DNA from: Caldifarciminota bacterium
GTDB taxonomy: Bacteria > Hydrothermota > Hydrothermia > B15-G9 > WFZT01
Length of the DNA stretch: 5,858 bases
Assembly (NCBI GenBank): GCA_026986655.1
Contig: JALSOD010000002.1
Span: 1-5,858, forward strand
Reading direction: 5' to 3'
Of this stretch, positions 5,117-5,858 are shown piece after piece. A model generated the notes under the pieces. It was not told the DNA's origin and made no database searches. It saw only the letters and a list, made by a program, of their open reading frames with translations. A program made the position numbers and the translations under genes. Each line of letters opens with the position of its first letter. The stretch's first letter is position 1.

Positions 5117-5562
5117 TGCGTATGTTTGATTTTTACGACAGAAAATTGAAAAAGTTATGTTTCTTTGTCGATGTTGGTGAATACTACTGTTATGAAGTGA
5201 AACACCCAAAGCTGTTTTTTAGACCTTGGTGGGAATTAATATCCCCAGATGGGGAAGTCCTACAGTTTCCTAAAAGGCTTTCCCTTTTTGAGATTTCAAA
5301 TCTACTTGCAAATCAAGTTGATAGGAAAGTTTTTTCAGTTTTTATTCCTAAGGATAGCGGGGATGGAAAGTGTAATTTCTTTATTGTTGGTTCGCTTGCA
5401 AAAGGTACATATCTTTTCTTTTTTAAAGATAAACCTTTGACACAAAATATCTTCTCAATAGTTAAAGTATCAGACCGCCCTTGTCTATCGAAATATTGCG
5501 TTGAATCCGAGCTTGCAGATAAATTCCCTTGCATCAGAAGGGGGTTGGTTAGGTTATGGTGA
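5116..5562 (+). CDS. Uncharacterised Cys- and aromatic-rich protein, 148 aa
   Basis: I do not recognise the family. The start is GTG 5116, which shares one base with the preceding stop (TAGTG). ATG 5122, two codons later, is an equally good choice and would leave a five-base gap. The sequence is compact and probably beta-rich, with many Phe, Tyr and Trp (FFVDVGEYYCYEV, LFFRPWWELI, TYLFFFKD). It has six Cys (15, 25, 86, 123, 128, 139) that do not form a CxxC metal site, so disulfides are conceivable. There is no signal peptide or membrane helix, although FF-rich strands are hydrophobic. It lies directly between the spermidine-synthase-like gene and the last gene, with overlaps on both sides, so the three probably form one operon and are translated in a coupled way. 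A role linked to the enzyme upstream is possible but unproven. Confidence 0.8.
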   Translation: MRMFDFYDRKLKKLCFFVDVGEYYCYEVKHPKLFFRPWWELISPDGEVLQFPKRLSLFEISNLLANQVDRKVFSVFIPKDSGDGKCNFFIVGSLAKGTYLFFFKDKPLTQNIFSIVKVSDRPCLSKYCVESELADKFPCIRRGLVRLW

Positions 5563-5858
5563 AAGATATAAAAGAACTTGAAGCTAAGTACAACGAACTT
5601 AAGCTGGAATATAAAAGGTGTTTACATTCTGTGAACCTACAGCAGGGTGACGCAATTAAAATCGCAAGAGAGTTGATAAAATTATCAGAATGCAAGGTTT
5701 TTCCCCCAATCCTCCCAGCCTCCTATGTGGGGGTAGGTGTATATAGACAACGAGTAATGTTAGCGAAAGAAGCAGCTTTGCTTACCCTGAGATTTTCTGA
5801 ACAATCTAAAAGCGTGTGGGTATATAGAGCAAAATTCCGCCCTGTTGTTAAAGTCAAA
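5556..5858 (+). CDS. Uncharacterised protein with N-terminal coiled coil (partial, runs off the right edge)
   Basis: An open frame of 101 codons runs without a stop to the last base of the window. ATG 5556 overlaps the upstream stop by seven bases (ATGGTGA). GTG 5559 would give the common four-base GTGA overlap, one codon later. AAGGGGG at 5538-5544 lies about 11 bases before the ATG and may serve as a loose ribosome binding site. The first 20 residues form a charged helix (KELEAKYNELKLEYKR), followed by a second helix (DAIKIARELIKL), a Pro-rich turn FPPILPAS near 49, and a mixed segment ending VWVYRAKFRPVVKVK. The family is not recognised. The overlap with the preceding gene places it in the same operon as the spermidine-synthase-like gene. 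Confidence 0.75.
   Translation, partial: MVKDIKELEAKYNELKLEYKRCLHSVNLQQGDAIKIARELIKLSECKVFPPILPASYVGVGVYRQRVMLAKEAALLTLRFSEQSKSVWVYRAKFRPVVKVK

Noticed and set aside
5249..5534. Short ORFs in other frames within the 5116-5562 gene
   Set aside because: They lie wholly inside a well-placed gene with coupled overlaps on both sides and show no start signal or recognisable motif.

Overview
The window is about 40% GC by eye. Its proteins are rich in Lys, Glu and Ile, and its codon use favours AGA/AGG for Arg and ATA for Ile. This suggests a thermophilic or hyperthermophilic host. No hallmark replication, capsid or terminase gene is visible, so the assignment is inference. I favour a virus, provirus or other mobile element for three reasons: a LamG protein carrying a tail-fibre-like N-terminal motif, a very large coiled-coil protein with a Gln/Pro-rich hinge, and several tiny membrane proteins packed with almost no intergenic DNA. 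Archaeal and deep-branching bacterial (Aquificota-like) hosts both remain open. Genes that open a transcription unit lack a Shine-Dalgarno site and one operon-internal gene has a perfect one, which resembles the leaderless-first-gene pattern known in Thermoproteota.

Layout. Positions 1-75 hold the 3' end of a gene whose last residues resemble those of the next gene (83-340), so these are tandem paralogues. On the minus strand lie a LamG-type putative receptor-binding protein (328-1245) and a beta-rich unknown protein (1523-1933). Between them, on the plus strand, is a small tail-anchored-like ORF (1252-1512) that coincides with a GC-rich, hairpin-rich island (1321-1440). Next comes a plus-strand pair: a single-CxxC protein (1945-2262) and a 638-residue coiled-coil protein (2265-4181). 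A 51-residue single-pass membrane ORF follows on the minus strand (4186-4341). The window ends with a tightly coupled plus-strand run: a spermidine-synthase-like protein (4346-5116), a Cys- and aromatic-rich unknown protein (5116-5562), and an unknown protein that runs off the right edge (5556 onward).

Taking all these ORFs as real, only about 44 bases of the window are non-coding and no gap exceeds 11 bases. Strand changes occur at six junctions: three pairs of start codons 4-11 bases apart, and three gene ends that meet within 10 bases or overlap. If the two small membrane ORFs were not genes, there would be gaps of about 277 bases (1246-1522) and 164 bases (4182-4345).

How the genes may work together (inference): the LamG protein and perhaps its minus-strand neighbour would act at the particle surface, and the coiled-coil protein would be a large structural or scaffold component paired with the CxxC protein. 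The aminopropyltransferase-like enzyme would alter polyamine or related small-molecule metabolism. No tRNA, rRNA, CRISPR array, transposase or integrase was seen.
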